Shown here piece by piece: positions 1-7,032 of a stretch of DNA of 7,775 bases (position 1 is the stretch's first letter; the number at the start of each line of letters is the position of its first letter). The position numbers were made by a program, and so were the translations under genes. Where the stretch lies: the NCBI GenBank assembly GCA_012841675.1, contig DUUG01000088.1, forward strand, positions 1 to 7,775. The letters are read 5' to 3'. The notes beneath the pieces were generated by a model. It did not search any database and was not told where the DNA came from. It was given only the letters and a program-made list of their open reading frames with translations. This DNA is from Clostridiales bacterium. GTDB lineage: Bacteria; Bacillota; Clostridia; Oscillospirales; QAMX01.

Positions 1-1
1 C

Positions 2-1261
2 GTCTGGATTGATGCCCTTTCCAACTATATTACGGCACTTGGCTATCTAAACGACAAATATGACGATTTTGAGCGCTATTGGCCTGCCGATGTGCACTTT
101 GTCGGCAAGGAAATCGTCCGTTTTCATGCCATTATCTGGCCTAGCCTGCTGATGGCTTTGGATCTTCCCCTGCCGAAACAGATTTTCGGCACCGGATGGC
201 TGCTTTTAGACGGCGGCAAGATGAGCAAAAGCCGCGGCAACGTTATTGACCCTGTGATTCTGGCCAACCGGTACGGCGTGGACGCTTTGCGCTATTTCCT
301 TCTGCGCGAGTTTCCGTTCGGCACCGATGGCAACTTCTCCAACGAGCTGCTAATCAACCGCATTAACTCCGACCTTGCCAACGACCTTGGCAACCTTGTA
401 TCACGGACAGGTGCCATGGTGGAGAGGTATTTCGGCGGCACCTTGCCTGTGGAGCGGGAAGAAGGCGAATTCGATAAAGAGTTGCTGGATATGGTTGCCG
501 CTCTTCCCTCTGCACACTGTGCCTATATGGAGGAATACGCCTTCCAGTCGGCTTTGCAGGAAGTGTTCAAAGTCATTTCCCGCGCCAACAAATATATTGA
601 TCAGACCACACCTTGGTTATTAATTAAGGACGAGACGAAAAAGCCTCGGCTTGCCAGCGTGCTTTACAATTTGCTGGAAACCGTCCGCGTTTGCTCTGTA
701 TTGTTGTGGCCGTTTATGCCCGCTTCCTGTGAAAAAATCTGGGCCTTGATTGGGACTACCCAAGAGCAGACAACCCTTGATTCCGCTTCTGTGTGGGGCG
801 TTTTGCCGGCCAACGCAACGGTTACCAAGGGCGAGGCACTTTTCCCCCGTTTGGATCTGGAAAAAGAGCTGGCCGCCTTGGAAGCGCCCGCTAAGGCCCC
901 TGCTTCCGAGTCTGAAAAGGAAGAGCCGGCCAAGGCGGAACAGATTACCATTGATGAGTTTGCCAAGGTGGAAATGAAAGTGGGCAAGGTGCTTGTCTGC
1001 GAGAAAGTGCCTAAGTCTAACAAGCTGCTTCGCTTTGAGCTTGACATGGGCGACCATACGCGGCAGGTTCTCTCCGGTATTGCCAAGTGGTATGACCCGG
1101 CCACATTGGTAGGGCGTCATGTGGTGGTTGTCACAAACCTGAAACCCGTAAAAATGATGGGCTTGGAAAGCAACGGCATGATTTTGTCCGCCGTGGCCGG
1201 AAAAGACGACCTCCACTTAATGTTTGCCGATGACGCCGCTCCCGGCTCGCAACTGTCATAA
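2..1261 (+). CDS. metG: Methionyl-tRNA synthetase, C-terminal part (5' end outside window)
   Basis: Cytoplasmic class I aminoacyl-tRNA synthetase that charges tRNA-Met with methionine using ATP. The open frame enters from the left edge at base 2 and gives 419 residues before TAA; relatives of this form are about 650 residues, so roughly the first 240, including the HIGH motif, lie outside. It begins with the conserved VWIDALSNYITALGY stretch of the catalytic core. The KMSKS signature, which stabilises the adenylation transition state, is at bases 218-232. A helical anticodon-binding domain follows (about 320-850), then an Ala/Pro/Glu/Lys-rich linker (about 862-940). A C-terminal Trbp111-like OB-fold tRNA-binding domain (about 943-1258) ends the protein and includes VEMKVGKV and SNGMILSA. 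This fused dimerising domain is typical of Bacillus/Clostridium MetG. An internal ATG at 92 is not the start, because conserved sequence continues upstream of it. tatD follows after two bases, so the two are co-transcribed. Confidence 0.97.
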   Translation, partial: VWIDALSNYITALGYLNDKYDDFERYWPADVHFVGKEIVRFHAIIWPSLLMALDLPLPKQIFGTGWLLLDGGKMSKSRGNVIDPVILANRYGVDALRYFLLREFPFGTDGNFSNELLINRINSDLANDLGNLVSRTGAMVERYFGGTLPVEREEGEFDKELLDMVAALPSAHCAYMEEYAFQSALQEVFKVISRANKYIDQTTPWLLIKDETKKPRLASVLYNLLETVRVCSVLLWPFMPASCEKIWALIGTTQEQTTLDSASVWGVLPANATVTKGEALFPRLDLEKELAALEAPAKAPASESEKEEPAKAEQITIDEFAKVEMKVGKVLVCEKVPKSNKLLRFELDMGDHTRQVLSGIAKWYDPATLVGRHVVVVTNLKPVKMMGLESNGMILSAVAGKDDLHLMFADDAAPGSQLS

Positions 1262-1263
1262 CC

Positions 1264-2031
1264 ATGGTTTTATTCGACGCACACGCCCATTACGATGACG
1301 ATGCCTTCGACGCCGATAGAAGCGAGCTTCTTGCTTCCCTGCCCGGTGCCGGTATCGGCTATGTGGTCAACGCCGGGGCCGACGAATCATCTTCCAAGGC
1401 CTCTGTCAAGCTTGCCAAGGAGTATCCTTTTGTGTATGCCACCGTCGGCGTACACCCCCATTCAGCGGCCAAGGTAACGCCTTCCTATCTGGACGTTTTG
1501 AAAAAACTCTCCAAGGAAGAAAAGGTGGTTGCCATCGGGGAAATCGGACTGGATTACCACTACGATTTTTCGCCGCGGGATGTTCAAAAAAAGGTTTTCG
1601 ATGCACAGCTTTCTCTGGCGGAACAGCTTTCCCTGCCGGTGGTCATCCACGAGCGGGAAGCAATTGCTGACACGCTGGATATTTTGGCTGCGCATCCGAA
1701 CATTAAAGCTCTGTTCCACTGCTATTCCGGCAGCGTAGAAACGGCAAAAACGCTTTTAAAGCGCGATAACTACTTTTCCTTTGGCGGCGTGATTACGTTT
1801 AAAAATGCAGTCAAAGCCCCGGAGGTTGTGGCGTTCCTTCCCAACGACCGGCTGCTTTTGGAAACGGACTGCCCGTATTTGACGCCGGTTCCCCACCGGG
1901 GCAAGCGGAATAATTCGCGTTACCTTTCGTTTATAGCTGAAAAGGCTGCAATGCTCCGCAATGTGGATGTTTTGGCGCTTTCTGAACAGACAACACAAAA
2001 CGCATTGGAGTTTTACAATATTAAGGCCTGA
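1264..2031 (+). CDS. tatD: TatD family metal-dependent hydrolase / DNase
   Basis: 255-residue protein of the TatD/YcfH family, a TIM-barrel amidohydrolase relative with metal-dependent 3'-5' exonuclease or DNase activity in characterised members. Expected metal ligands are all visible: H7 and H9 in DAHAHY, E93 in GEIGLDYH, H129 in VVIHER, H152 in FHCYSGS and D202 in ETDCPYLTP. VGVHPH at 61-66 and HRGKRN at 211-216 are further family signatures. Length matches the family (about 250-260). The ATG lies two bases after the metG stop and has no clear Shine-Dalgarno sequence, so translation is probably coupled to metG termination. The metG-tatD pair is common in Firmicutes. In many of them rnmV and ksgA follow, but here a terminator closes the unit. 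The exact physiological substrate cannot be read from sequence. Confidence 0.95.
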   Translation: MVLFDAHAHYDDDAFDADRSELLASLPGAGIGYVVNAGADESSSKASVKLAKEYPFVYATVGVHPHSAAKVTPSYLDVLKKLSKEEKVVAIGEIGLDYHYDFSPRDVQKKVFDAQLSLAEQLSLPVVIHEREAIADTLDILAAHPNIKALFHCYSGSVETAKTLLKRDNYFSFGGVITFKNAVKAPEVVAFLPNDRLLLETDCPYLTPVPHRGKRNNSRYLSFIAEKAAMLRNVDVLALSEQTTQNALEFYNIKA

Positions 2032-2064
2032 CAAGCTAGGTCATGTAAGCAGAATGAAAGCAAA

Positions 2065-2099
2065 AAAACAGGGTGTTATTTGCACCCTGTTTTCCTTTT
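2065..2099 (+). terminator. Rho-independent terminator after tatD
   Basis: An 11-bp perfect stem pairs bases 2065-2075 (AAAACAGGGTG) with 2083-2093 (CACCCTGTTTT). The 7-base loop is TTATTTG, and a T-rich run continues to 2099. It lies 33 bases after the tatD stop and ends the metG-tatD transcript. Confidence 0.88.
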
Positions 2100-2102
2100 G
2101 CC

Positions 2103-2131
2103 TTTTCTTTTTCTATAAAAGAGTGTATAAT
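2103..2131 (+). promoter_or_regulatory. Candidate SigA-type promoter for the oxidoreductase/CofE-like unit
   Basis: A perfect -10 box TATAAT lies at 2126-2131, directly preceded by TG. The best -35 at 17-base spacing is TTTTCT (2103-2108), which matches TTGACA poorly at three of six positions. The start would be near 2138, leaving a leader of about 88 bases. TTGACA at 2181-2186 is a better -35 match, but its -10 would fall almost on the ribosome binding site. Because a terminator precedes this stretch, the downstream genes need their own promoter. Confidence 0.4.
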
Positions 2132-2157
2132 ATATTGTGGTGTGCTTTTTCTTTAAA

Positions 2158-2176
2158 AAAGATATCTTTGGATATC
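2158..2176. promoter_or_regulatory. GATATC palindrome, possible operator
   Basis: AAAGATATCTTT (2158-2169) is a perfect 12-bp palindrome. Overlapping it, GATATC-TTTG-GATATC (2161-2176) is an inverted repeat with a 4-base centre. It lies in the presumed leader, about 25 bases downstream of the candidate -10 box and 50 bases before the oxidoreductase start. It could bind a repressor or be an accident of A/T-rich sequence. No regulator is encoded in the window to pair with it. Confidence 0.25.
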
Positions 2177-2212
2177 GTTATTGACAAGGCCCTTAAATTT
2201 CCGTGCAAACTC

Positions 2213-2219
2213 GGGAGGT
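2213..2219 (+). promoter_or_regulatory. Ribosome binding site that fixes the oxidoreductase start
   Basis: GGGAGGT, a strong Shine-Dalgarno match, ends 6 bases before the ATG at 2226. This sets the start there rather than at the in-frame TTG at 2181. The TTG would add 15 residues that do not resemble the N-terminus of this family and would run through the ribosome binding site. Confidence 0.85.
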
Positions 2220-2225
2220 TTGGAA

Positions 2226-3404
2226 ATGAATCAAATCAGAATGGGTATCATCGGTATTGGCAACATGGGTTCCGCCCATGCAAAAAGCATCTATTCCGGC
2301 AATGTAGAGGGAATGCGCCTTACAGCCGTTTGCGATGTTGCCGCAGAAAAACTCGATTGGGCAAAAGAGAATTTGCCCGAAGTATCCCGCTTCTCCGACT
2401 ACAAGGATCTATTGGCATCCGGCGAAGTGGATGCGATCATTATCGCCACGCCACATTATTTTCACCCACCGATTGCCATAGACGCCTTTGCCGCTGGGCT
2501 TCATGTGTTAACTGAGAAACCCGCCGGGGTCTATACGTCTGCTGTGCGTAAAATGAATGAAGCGGCCAAGGCATCCGGCAAAGTGTTCGGCATCATGTAC
2601 AACCAGCGAACCACCCCGATTTTTGCCGCAGCGCGGGAGTTTATCCGTTCCGGCCGTCTTGGCGAGCCCAAGCGTCTTGTTTGGAATGTTACCAACTGGT
2701 ACAGAACCCAGTATTATTACGACTCCGGCTCTTGGCGTGCTACATGGGCAGGCGAAGGCGGCGGCGTTCTCATGAACCAGTGTGTACATAATCTGGATCT
2801 GTGGCAGTGGATCTTTGGTATGCCGCAGAAAATCCACGCTTTTTGCCATTTCGGCAAATACCACAACATCGAAGTGGAAGACGACGCCACCATTTACGCC
2901 GAATATGAAAACGGCGCGACCGCCGTGTTTATCGCATCCACCGGCGATTGTCCCGGTACAAACCGTTTGGAAATCACCGGCGACCGGGCGAAAATTGTGC
3001 TGGAAGACGCAAAAATGAAAATTTGGGACCTAACAGTTCCCGAACGCGAATTTTGCTTTTCCGCCAGTAAAAACTTCTCTATCCCCGAAATTCAATATTC
3101 AGAGCCGAACCTAGATGCGAAAGGCCCCGGCCATAACGGCATTCTGCGCAATTTTGCAGGTGCTATATTAAAGGGAACGCCCTTGCTTTCCCCCGGCGAA
3201 GAAGGACTTTTGGCCCTTTCGATTATTAACGCCGCCTATCTCTCCACTTGGACCGGCGAAACCGTTACCTTGCCTCTGGACGAAGAAAGGTTCGAACGGC
3301 TTTTACAAGAAAAATGCAAAGAATCGAAAATACGAAATGTGCAGGATGCCCTGCCAAGCAGCGACAGCGGCACACATAGCGACCGTTGGGCTGTTCGTTG
3401 GTAA
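2226..3404 (+). CDS. Gfo/Idh/MocA family NAD(P)-dependent oxidoreductase
   Basis: 392-residue cytoplasmic dehydrogenase of the glucose-fructose oxidoreductase / inositol dehydrogenase / MocA family, which oxidises or reduces hydroxyl/keto groups on sugars and cyclitols. The N-terminal Rossmann fold shows GIGNMG at residues 10-15 and an acidic residue after the second strand (D37), usually a hint for NAD rather than NADP. The IIATPHYFH stretch (72-80) and EKPAG (97-101, with the family's catalytic-site lysine K98) follow. The C-terminal alpha/beta domain contains GGGVLMNQCVHNLDL (178-192) with the usual catalytic histidine, H188. The Trp/Tyr-rich segment at 153-173 is seen in sugar-binding members. 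The length is normal, and the last 25 or so residues form a polar tail without an obvious family match. It is followed after 39 bases by the CofE-like gene, with which it probably forms an operon. The substrate cannot be assigned, and no transporter or other sugar gene is adjacent. Confidence 0.93.
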   Translation: MNQIRMGIIGIGNMGSAHAKSIYSGNVEGMRLTAVCDVAAEKLDWAKENLPEVSRFSDYKDLLASGEVDAIIIATPHYFHPPIAIDAFAAGLHVLTEKPAGVYTSAVRKMNEAAKASGKVFGIMYNQRTTPIFAAAREFIRSGRLGEPKRLVWNVTNWYRTQYYYDSGSWRATWAGEGGGVLMNQCVHNLDLWQWIFGMPQKIHAFCHFGKYHNIEVEDDATIYAEYENGATAVFIASTGDCPGTNRLEITGDRAKIVLEDAKMKIWDLTVPEREFCFSASKNFSIPEIQYSEPNLDAKGPGHNGILRNFAGAILKGTPLLSPGEEGLLALSIINAAYLSTWTGETVTLPLDEERFERLLQEKCKESKIRNVQDALPSSDSGTHSDRWAVRW

Positions 3405-3443
3405 TCAGACCATACCCAAATCCCACTTTAGGAGGAAAATTGC

Positions 3444-4646
3444 ATGAACCGAATGGTAGGAACAACGTCTCGCGGTATCCGCGCCCCCATTATCAAAACC
3501 GGGGATCCGCTGCCGGAAATTGTGGTCGAATCGGTTTTAAAAGCCGCAAAATCCGAAGGGTTTTCCATAAATGACAGAGACGTTATTGCTGTGACTGAGG
3601 CGGTTGTGGCAAGAGCCCAGGGAAATTACGCTCATATCGACCATATAGCCAAAGACGTTTCCGCAAAATTTGGCGACAATACGGTCGGTGTCGTTTTCCC
3701 CATCTTGAGCAGAAACCGCTTTGCCGTCTGCCTGAAGGGAATTGCAAAAGGATGTAAAGAGGTTGTTCTGATGCTTTCCTACCCCTCTGACGAAGTGGGA
3801 AACTCGCTTTTAGATGCCGATTTGCTCGATGAAAAGAACGTAAACCCGTGGATCGATGTGTTGACGGAAGCGGAGTTTCGAGAAATCTTTGGCTATCCGC
3901 TGCACATTTTCACAGGTGTTGACTACATTGACTATTACAAATCTCTCATCGAAGAAGCCGGCGCCAAAGCAACGGTGATTTTTGCCAATAACCCCAAGGC
4001 CATCCTCCCCTACACCAAGCATGTTTTGGCTTGCGACGTACATAGCAGAGCCAAAACAAAAGCCGCGTTACAAAAAGCCGGCGCCGAACTTGTGCTTGGT
4101 TTGGAAGATTTGATGAACGAAAGCATTGACGGCAGCGGCTATAACCCGACCTACGGCTTGCTTGGTTCCAACAAGGCAACAGAGGAAACCGTTAAGCTGT
4201 TCCCTATCCACTGCGACCGGATCGTTGATAAAATCCAGGCCGGTATTTTAGAAAAAACCGGCAAGCATGTAGAAGTGATGGTCTACGGCGATGGAGCTTT
4301 TAAAGACCCCATAGGCAAAATCTGGGAGTTGGCCGATCCGGTAGTCTCTCCTGCCTATACCCCCGGACTAGAAGGCACGCCCAATGAGCTGAAGCTGAAA
4401 TATTTGGCCGATAATGAGTATGCGGACCTTTCCGGCGAAGCGTTGTGCAAAGCAATTCAAGAGCGCATTCGCAAAAAAGACACCGAAGGCGACGATCTCA
4501 CCGGCCGCATGGAAACGCAGGGTACAACCCCCCGGAGATTGCCCGATCTGCTTGGTTCCCTGGCCGACTTAACCTCCGGCAGCGGCGATAAAGGAACGCC
4601 GTTTATTCTCATTCAGGGCTATTTTGATAATTTTACCGCTGAATAG
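3444..4646 (+). CDS. Coenzyme F420-0:L-glutamate ligase-like (CofE/COG1478 family) protein, long form
   Basis: 400-residue protein that I recognise as related to CofE, which uses GTP to add glutamate to F420-0 in F420 makers. The clearest similarity is near the N-terminus: RGIRAPIIKTGD (10-21), then DVIAVTEAVVARAQGNY (46-62), the counterpart of the D-x-x-x-x-x-x-x-V-x-[KR]-A-[EQ]-G strand-helix of CofE. A Cys/His-containing PIHCDRIVDKI segment (254-264) and VYGDGAFKDPIGKIWELADP (280-299) follow. Classical CofE is about 250 residues, so this form is about 150 longer. I do not see the GRPWR-type motif of classical CofE. No signal peptide or membrane segment is present. AGGAGG at 3430-3435 sits 8 bases before the ATG. 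No other F420 biosynthesis gene is in the window. Long-form homologues occur in Clostridia not known to make F420, so the amino-acid acceptor is open; a glutamate-ligase role on another cofactor such as folate is only inference. Confidence 0.82.
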   Translation: MNRMVGTTSRGIRAPIIKTGDPLPEIVVESVLKAAKSEGFSINDRDVIAVTEAVVARAQGNYAHIDHIAKDVSAKFGDNTVGVVFPILSRNRFAVCLKGIAKGCKEVVLMLSYPSDEVGNSLLDADLLDEKNVNPWIDVLTEAEFREIFGYPLHIFTGVDYIDYYKSLIEEAGAKATVIFANNPKAILPYTKHVLACDVHSRAKTKAALQKAGAELVLGLEDLMNESIDGSGYNPTYGLLGSNKATEETVKLFPIHCDRIVDKIQAGILEKTGKHVEVMVYGDGAFKDPIGKIWELADPVVSPAYTPGLEGTPNELKLKYLADNEYADLSGEALCKAIQERIRKKDTEGDDLTGRMETQGTTPRRLPDLLGSLADLTSGSGDKGTPFILIQGYFDNFTAE

Positions 4647-4651
4647 TTATT

Positions 4652-4685
4652 TCCCCCGGCCGCTAGCTTGCGACCGGGGGATTTT
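4652..4685 (+). terminator. GC-rich terminator hairpin after the CofE-like gene
   Basis: CCCCCGG (4653-4659) pairs with CCGGGGG (4674-4680). After one C-A mismatch, CGC (4661-4663) pairs with GCG (4670-4672), closing a 6-base loop. A short TTTT run follows at 4682-4685. It begins 6 bases after the stop codon. The stem is strong but the T tract is short, so read-through may be caught by the next hairpin. Confidence 0.75.
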
Positions 4686-4728
4686 ATGTTTATACAACTT
4701 TATTTCCAACTCTCTGCCAAATGCGTAA

Positions 4729-4762
4729 AAAAACCCTAGCGGAAAATTCCGCTAGGGTTTTT
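4729..4762. terminator. Bidirectional terminator between convergent units
   Basis: A 14-bp perfect stem pairs bases 4729-4742 with 4749-4762 (core CCCTAGCGG / CCGCTAGGG) around a 6-base AAAATT loop. Runs of A on the left (4727-4733) and T on the right (4758-4762) give a T tract in both directions; the minus-strand tract has 7 T. It lies 36 bases beyond the stop of the minus-strand DUF4349 gene and is also a backup terminator for the plus-strand unit. Confidence 0.9.
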
Positions 4763-4798
4763 GAATGCATTTTAGAAGGCAAGCAGGCTCGACTTGCA

Positions 4799-5779
4799 CT
4801 ATTCGTCCTTCTGCTCGTCCTTATTTTCTTTGGCAGATTCGCTATACAATGCGGCTTCATATCGTTTGAGTGCTTCCTCTTTGGCCCGTTTTCTGCTTTT
4901 CCGCACCAGCATAAATAAAAACCATACCATAACGGCAATCAAACCAACCCAGAACAGGATCTCTATGATGTTGCCAAAGAACCAGATACCGACATCCTGC
5001 AAACCGCCCCAAAGTCTCTGTACGCTCTGCTTAAACTCTGCCGCAAGGCGCTCGCTAAAGCTTTTCGGCACGGGCTTAACATCGGAAAGGGTTCCCACCT
5101 CCCGAAGGGATACGTTGACCGTCGAATACTCAACCAAAGAAGAAAGCTTATTCAGCCTCGAGGTCAGGCTTTCAATTTCGCTTCGAATATTAGACAGCTC
5201 TCGTTCGATATCCAGCACATATTGAAGGTCTGTCGCGTCTTTTAAAATCTCAAGAATTCTGGTTTCCTGTGCTTTTAGGGCATTGAGCCGCGCGGTTGTG
5301 TCAACAAATTGAAGCGTAACATCGGTGCTTTCCAGTTTTTCCTGCACAATATGGCCGATGTCTCCCACCTTAGCAAAAAAATCGTTTAAGTTTTCCGTGG
5401 GAATCCGAAGCGCATAATGGCCCGTTCGAAGAACATAGCCCAGTCTGCCGCTTGTGGAAATATCCGAGCTTTCGATATAACCGCCTAGCTCAGAAGTTAA
5501 TCCCTTGAGCCGGTCGGATGCAGCGGCAAACTCTGTCGTTTCCATTTGATACCTTACGGTATAGATAATTTTCTGTTCGGGATTCGTGGCTCCAATGGAA
5601 AGTCCCGACTGGCCGCCTGCGTTTCCGCTATGGCTTTCGCCGTATTCTGCACTATTTCCGGGGGAATCTTGGTACACGGGCGGGCTTCCGTCCGGTGCTT
5701 TAGCGTTCTCCTTGTCAGCTGCACAGCCGACCAAAAGTAGTAATATGGCCAAAATCCAAGGTAAAATTCGCTTATGCAT
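4799..5779 (-). CDS. DUF4349 domain lipoprotein with C-terminal membrane segment
   Basis: 326-residue envelope protein. The N-terminus has positive residues, a hydrophobic core and a lipobox LVGC ending at Cys19, so it should be cleaved by signal peptidase II and lipidated. A low-complexity Gly/Ser/Asn-rich spacer (about 20-68) follows. The conserved DUF4349 region runs from about 69 to 292: a beta-rich part with IIYTVRYQMETTEF and LGGYIESSD, then a predicted coiled coil (about 161-215, rich in E, L, R and S), and YSTVNVSLRE (218-227). A strong transmembrane helix at about 266-292 precedes a highly charged C-tail (293-326), which is probably cytoplasmic. Its molecular function is unknown across the family. 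AGGAG at 5787-5791 lies 7 bases before the ATG. It starts 17 bases after the beta-helix gene ends, so the two are co-transcribed. The bidirectional hairpin at 4729-4762 ends the unit. Confidence 0.92.
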   Translation of the reverse strand: MHKRILPWILAILLLLVGCAADKENAKAPDGSPPVYQDSPGNSAEYGESHSGNAGGQSGLSIGATNPEQKIIYTVRYQMETTEFAAASDRLKGLTSELGGYIESSDISTSGRLGYVLRTGHYALRIPTENLNDFFAKVGDIGHIVQEKLESTDVTLQFVDTTARLNALKAQETRILEILKDATDLQYVLDIERELSNIRSEIESLTSRLNKLSSLVEYSTVNVSLREVGTLSDVKPVPKSFSERLAAEFKQSVQRLWGGLQDVGIWFFGNIIEILFWVGLIAVMVWFLFMLVRKSRKRAKEEALKRYEAALYSESAKENKDEQKDE

Positions 5780-5796
5780 ATCTTTTCTCCTTTTCC

Positions 5797-6969
5797 CTAA
5801 CTATTTTGAAACAGATCAGTATACCACTTATCCTCCCCTTCCTCCGCCATGTGCGGTATGGATAGAGGGTGTTTTGCGCCTTCTTGCCATGCACTAGGCG
5901 GAACGATGGTGCCGGGGTTGTTTTCCACAACAAATCCCGGGCCATGATTGCCTTTGTCGAGAATCAGTTCCTTGAGCGCGCCTAAAAAGAGGGTGTTGTT
6001 TGCCACCACCGTGTCGGCAGACCGGTGCAAAATCATGCCGTAGTCGGGTGAATGCCGGCCAACCCATCCGTCATCCCGGCCGATGCACATGGTGTTGCCG
6101 GTCACGCTGCAGCCAAGGCAGGTATCTAGGCGGATATGGCAAGATTCCCCGTCCGTTTCGGCGCTTCTGCCGCTTCGATACATGACATTGCCCGTAATGG
6201 AAATATTATAGCAGTAGGCCTTGTAGTCCTGGTTTAATCCGCCGTGGTGGTTCGTGGCAGGCGAAAGACTAATGGCCGGGCCGCCGGAGCGGTCCACATA
6301 GTTGCCGGTAATGTTATAGTGGCTGCCGCCCTCTAACATTATCCCGCCCCTTGCGTTCCATTCGATGCGGTTGGCCGTCATGGTGACGGACGAGTTAGGG
6401 CCTTCCGTTCCAAAGCCCGCGCCGCCGTTGCCGGAGAACCAGTTGTCCATGATAAAAGCATCCCAGCCGTACATGCGAAGGCCGTCGCCGCCGTTCATGC
6501 CGAACATACAGGATCGCACAGAAAAGCACCAGACATGATCCAAAAACACGCCATGACCGGAAAACCCGACTACCATACACTTTTCAATTCGGAAGGCATC
6601 CTCGCCGGGCCCGAACTCCTTCTTGCGCATCAAAATCCCGCACATGCCGCTGCCCCGGCGGTTGCCCACCAGCGAAAGCCCTTCTATGGTGGCGCCGTTG
6701 GCGTGGGCCAGATCCAGCACACAATCCTGGTCATCCGTATACGGAGACAAAACAACTCGACCCGGCCGCCCGTAAGCCCATGTGGCATGGGTCGTAAGAC
6801 AAACATGGGGTTTTACCACAAGAGGTCTTGTTAAATACACACCCGGCTGAAAATAAACGGTTCTTCCTGTTTCTGTGGCAAAATCAATAGCCGCCTGCAA
6901 AGCGTTGGTATCGTCTGCTCTGCCATCGCCTTGCGCACCAAAGGATTTTGGATTGATAAATTGATTCAT
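5797..6969 (-). CDS. Right-handed beta-helix protein, pectate lyase 3 superfamily
   Basis: 390-residue protein whose N-terminus (SFGAQGDGRADDTNALQAAI, residues 9-28) is the hallmark of the pectate-lyase-3 superfamily (PF12708). This superfamily covers polysaccharide lyases, glycosidases, epimerases and phage tailspikes. A YFQPGVYLTRPL strand (39-50) follows. Then come repeated beta-helix coils with Asn turns: VTMTANRIEWNARGGIML (195-212), ITGNYVDRSGGPAISL (220-235), ITGNVMYRSG (258-267), VTGNTMCIG (289-297) and VVANNTLFLG (321-330). The protein is rich in Gly, Asn and Cys. No signal peptide or membrane segment is visible, so it appears cytoplasmic unless exported by another route. The catalytic residues and the sugar substrate cannot be assigned. 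AGGAGG at 6978-6983 lies 8 bases before the ATG. It is the first gene of a two-gene unit with the DUF4349 lipoprotein, and is divergent from sigG. Confidence 0.9.
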   Translation of the reverse strand: MNQFINPKSFGAQGDGRADDTNALQAAIDFATETGRTVYFQPGVYLTRPLVVKPHVCLTTHATWAYGRPGRVVLSPYTDDQDCVLDLAHANGATIEGLSLVGNRRGSGMCGILMRKKEFGPGEDAFRIEKCMVVGFSGHGVFLDHVWCFSVRSCMFGMNGGDGLRMYGWDAFIMDNWFSGNGGAGFGTEGPNSSVTMTANRIEWNARGGIMLEGGSHYNITGNYVDRSGGPAISLSPATNHHGGLNQDYKAYCYNISITGNVMYRSGRSAETDGESCHIRLDTCLGCSVTGNTMCIGRDDGWVGRHSPDYGMILHRSADTVVANNTLFLGALKELILDKGNHGPGFVVENNPGTIVPPSAWQEGAKHPLSIPHMAEEGEDKWYTDLFQNS

Positions 6970-7032
6970 GTGTGCCCCCTCCTATAACTTAGATGCAAAA
7001 GTTTCGTTTTTGTTTCCTGTTCTTTTATAAAA

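Noticed and set aside
620..1216. Long minus-strand frame opposite metG
   Set aside because: It is antisense to the conserved anticodon-binding and tRNA-binding domains of MetG, is His/Gly/Arg-rich as expected of a shadow frame, and has no recognisable motif.
2181..2209. TTGACA as -35 box of a promoter close to the oxidoreductase start
   Set aside because: The -10 position holds only a poor match (TGCAAA), and the transcript would begin within the ribosome binding site.
2181..2225. In-frame TTG start extending the oxidoreductase by 15 residues
   Set aside because: The extension reads through the Shine-Dalgarno sequence and does not fit the family N-terminus, which begins just before the GIIGIGNMG strand.
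1961..2515. Plus-strand frame across the tatD end, the intergenic region and the oxidoreductase start
   Set aside because: It overlaps two well-supported genes in another frame, runs through the intrinsic terminator and has no family-like sequence.
4647..4798. Possible small RNA in the convergent spacer
   Set aside because: The two hairpins are fully explained as terminators for the flanking genes, and no promoter is visible between them.
4721..4918. Small plus-strand frame with a hydrophobic segment
   Set aside because: It starts inside the bidirectional terminator and continues antisense to the DUF4349 C-terminus. Its hydrophobicity is that of a shadow frame.
4794..5225. 143-codon plus-strand frame opposite the DUF4349 gene
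   Set aside because: Ser/Leu-rich shadow of the coiled-coil and membrane segment on the minus strand, with no supporting signals.
5797..6969. Beta-helix protein as a phage tailspike or prophage remnant
   Set aside because: The pectate-lyase-3 fold occurs in tailspikes, but no phage gene lies nearby and the gene shares an operon with a bacterial lipoprotein.
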